DNA of 64,000 nt from an uncultured Aquimarina sp. Lineage in GTDB: Bacteria; Bacteroidota; Bacteroidia; Flavobacteriales; Flavobacteriaceae. The translations under genes were made by a program, and so were the position numbers. Position 1 is the first letter of the stretch, and each line of letters starts with the position of its first letter. Shown in pieces: positions 61,810 to 64,000 of this stretch. Location of the stretch: contig CANLYR010000011.1 in NCBI GenBank assembly GCA_947495425.1, positions 1 through 64,000 of the forward strand, written 5' to 3'. The notes below the pieces were generated by a model, which had not been told where the DNA came from, made no database searches, and worked only from the letters and a program-made list of their open reading frames with translations.

Positions 61810-62700
61810 ATGCTAATTTCTGAGTTTATAGATTATTTACTTCTTGAAAAAAAATATGCTACGCTTACAGTTTCAGCTTACAAAACCGATCTACTGTCTT
61901 TTTTAGAATTTTATCAAAAAGAATTTGATAATGATAAGATATTCGAAGCAACTTATCCTCAAATTCGTTCTTGGATCGTTACACTAGTGGATAATGGTAT
62001 TTCTAATCGAAGCATTAATAGAAAGATGTCTTCGTTGAAAGCGTACTATAGATTTTTGCTTAAAATTGAGCAAATTGATAAAAATCCACTAGCCAAACAT
62101 CAAGCATTAAAGGCTCCTAAAAAACTTCAAATCCCTTTTTCTGCAGCTGAAGTCGACACTGTTTTGAACCAATTGGAAAATAGTCAGGATTTTGAAAGTG
62201 TCAGAGATAGATTAATAGTTGAACTTTTTTATGCGACTGGTATTCGTAGGATTGAACTGGTTAATCTCCAGCTTTCTGATTTAGATATGAGTAATCGGCA
62301 AATAAAAGTAGTAGGGAAGAGAAGTAAAGAAAGGTATTTGCCCTTGCTTGTATCCGTTTGTGAAACATTAGCGTTGTATCTAGAGTTGAGGTTAGGTGTT
62401 GTTAAAGAGGATAATGCTTCTTTTTTATTGCTGACCAAAAAAGGAGTTAAAATCTATGAAACACTTGTGTATCGAATCATAAATAGCTATTTTAGTAAGG
62501 CATCTTCAAAGGTAAAAAAGAGTCCACATATTTTAAGGCATTCGTTTGCAACTCATTTACTTAATGAAGGCGCTGATTTAAATGCTGTAAAAGAATTACT
62601 TGGTCATTCCAGTTTAGCAGCTACTCAAGTGTATACCCAACATAGTGTGGCTCAACTAACAAAAGTTTATAAACAATCTCACCCGAGGAATAAAAAGTAA
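61810..62700 (+). CDS. xerC: tyrosine recombinase XerC
   Basis: YATGIRRIELVNLQLSDLD; HILRHSFATHLLNEGADLNAVKELLGHSSLAATQVYTQ. Confidence 0.95.
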   Translation: MLISEFIDYLLLEKKYATLTVSAYKTDLLSFLEFYQKEFDNDKIFEATYPQIRSWIVTLVDNGISNRSINRKMSSLKAYYRFLLKIEQIDKNPLAKHQALKAPKKLQIPFSAAEVDTVLNQLENSQDFESVRDRLIVELFYATGIRRIELVNLQLSDLDMSNRQIKVVGKRSKERYLPLLVSVCETLALYLELRLGVVKEDNASFLLLTKKGVKIYETLVYRIINSYFSKASSKVKKSPHILRHSFATHLLNEGADLNAVKELLGHSSLAATQVYTQHSVAQLTKVYKQSHPRNKK

Positions 62701-62766
62701 AAGACAAGTTGATTTCTTGTCGATCTTTCAGCTCAAAATATTGTTCAACCAATTAAATTAACACTT

Positions 62767-63069
62767 ATGAAAGTGAACTTGCAATCCGTGAATTTTAATG
62801 TAGATCAAAAGTTGGTAGATTTTACTCAAACTAAATTAGATAAGCTTGAGAATCATTTTAATCGTATTATTCATGCAGATGTATTCCTAAAAGTTATGAA
62901 TACAAGTGGTAAAGAAAATAAAATTACAGAAATTTTATTAAGTGTGCCAGGGGATGAATTTATAATTAAAAAAATCAATAAAACTTTTGAAGGAGGTGTG
63001 GATGAGTGTGTTAGTTCACTAGAAAGACAATTAAAAAAACGTAAGGAAAAATTAAATGCACATGTTTGA
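62767..63069 (+). CDS. hpf: ribosome hibernation-promoting factor (short HPF)
   Basis: HPF/RaiA-like sequence, VNFNVDQKLVDFTQTKLDKLENHF. Confidence 0.9.
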   Translation: MKVNLQSVNFNVDQKLVDFTQTKLDKLENHFNRIIHADVFLKVMNTSGKENKITEILLSVPGDEFIIKKINKTFEGGVDECVSSLERQLKKRKEKLNAHV

Positions 63070-63112
63070 TTATTTTTTCCTAAAATAGTTTTGCGTAAAA
63101 AATAAATTATTA

Positions 63113-63120
63113 TACATTTG
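63113..63120 (+). promoter_or_regulatory. tRNA cluster promoter
   Basis: TACATTTG with TTG at 63091-63093 (19-bp spacer). Confidence 0.65.
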
Positions 63121-63121
63121 C

Positions 63122-63148
63122 AGTCCGTTAGAAATAGCGGACTTTTTT
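63122..63148 (+). terminator. intrinsic terminator after hpf, overlapping the tRNA promoter start region
   Basis: AGTCCGTTA-GAAA-TAGCGGACT then T tract (one G-U pair). Confidence 0.75.
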
Positions 63149-63169
63149 ATGTTCTAAACATAGTGAAAA

Positions 63170-63243
63170 GCCGATGTAGCTCAGCTGGCTAGAGCAGCTG
63201 ATTTGTAATCAGCAGGTCGTGGGTTCGAGTCCCTCCATCGGCT
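63170..63243 (+). tRNA. tRNA-Thr(TGT)
   Basis: Cloverleaf by eye; anticodon loop TTTGTAA; acceptor GCCGATG/CATCGGC. Confidence 0.95.
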
Positions 63244-63477
63244 CTTGAAATATTGAAATTTGCAAGGGAGTTTTCTAGTTTGAACTATGTTTAAGCTGTA
63301 CGAAAACTAGGGACGAGAAGTTTATCCTGAGCAATGTCGAAGGGAGTCCCTCCATCGGCTCTTGAAATATTGAAATTTGCAAAGGAGTTTTCTGGCTTGA
63401 AGTATGCTTGAGCTATACGAAAATTAGGGACGAAAAGTTTATCCTGAGCAATGTCGAAGGGATTCCCTCCATCGGCT
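63227..63477 (+). repeat. 117-bp-period tandem repeats carrying the tRNA-Thr 3' end
   Basis: GAGTCCCTCCATCGGCT at 63227 and 63344, GATTCCCTCCATCGGCT at 63461. Confidence 0.93.
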
Positions 63478-63601
63478 TAAAAAAGTTGAAATTTAGTAAA
63501 TTGTAAAGCTTTTTTGGTGAAATTTTGAATTGTGAAAAAAAACACTATTTTTGCACACTCAAATTTCATAAGTTCATATTGAAATTTTGAATATATTAAT
63601 C

Positions 63602-63683
<82 letters not shown>

Positions 63684-63726
63684 CAATTAATTTTAAAAAC
63701 ATAAATCAGAAATTCTGGTTTGTAAT

Positions 63727-63799
63727 GCGGGAGTAGCTCAGTTGGTAGAGCGTCAGCCTTCCAAGCTGAATGTCGCCAGTTCGAACCTGGTCTCCCGCT
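63727..63799 (+). tRNA. tRNA-Gly(TCC)
   Basis: Anticodon loop CTTCCAA; acceptor GCGGGAG/CTCCCGC. Confidence 0.95.
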
Positions 63800-63922
63800 C
63801 TCAACAGAGCTAATTTTGATGACTATACGTTAAAATTGGATTTTTAAAATAGCTATAATGATGAATTAGATTTCTTTCTAAGCAATGAAGGCATTCTGAT
63901 TTATCATTATACTTATTAAAAA

Positions 63923-63994
63923 GCCGGTGTAGCTCAGGGGTAGAGCGTTTCCTTGGTAAGGAAGAGGTCACGAGTTCAAATCTCGTCATTGGCT
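63923..63994 (+). tRNA. tRNA-Thr(GGT)
   Basis: Anticodon loop TTGGTAA; acceptor GCCGGTG/CATTGGC with G-U pairs. Confidence 0.93.
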
Positions 63995-64000
63995 CTTAGT

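Noticed and set aside
61810-62700. Tyrosine recombinase next to tRNA genes as an integrative element
   Set aside because: Sequence and context (rpsU-xerC-hpf-tRNAs) fit housekeeping XerC; no excision, phage or conjugation genes present.

Overview
This window looks like an ordinary chromosomal segment of a marine Flavobacteriaceae/Bacteroidota genome. It is AT-rich, has TAnnTTTG-type promoters, a SusC/SusD pair and a SecDF fusion. About 45 protein genes are supported, including asnB, gyrB, mdh, secDF, creD, kdsA, typA, ftsE, a PIN/RHH toxin-antitoxin pair, a cystathionine beta-synthase family gene, rpsU, xerC and hpf, plus four tRNAs at the right end. I see no CRISPR array, insertion sequence, prophage, rRNA operon or recognisable biosynthetic cluster. 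The most interesting signals are outside the ORF track: (1) a ~260-bp imperfect tandem duplication at 21.88-22.39 kb that reads as two minus-strand small transcription units, each with a TACATTTG box, a conserved C-rich stem-loop and an intrinsic terminator, next to a possible 32-aa ORF; (2) an exact 117-bp-period array downstream of tRNA-Thr that triplicates the tRNA 3' end; (3) two matching perfect palindromes (TACTTTG-N5-CAAAGTA) upstream of genes flanking a winged-helix regulator; (4) an alpha-amylase gene broken by a single in-frame TGA; (5) degraded AraC-type HTH relics; (6) promoters overlapping terminators at rpsU/xerC and hpf/tRNA; (7) several nested inverted-repeat intergenic elements. 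All calls come from reading the sequence and supplied translations. No database search or folding program was run.
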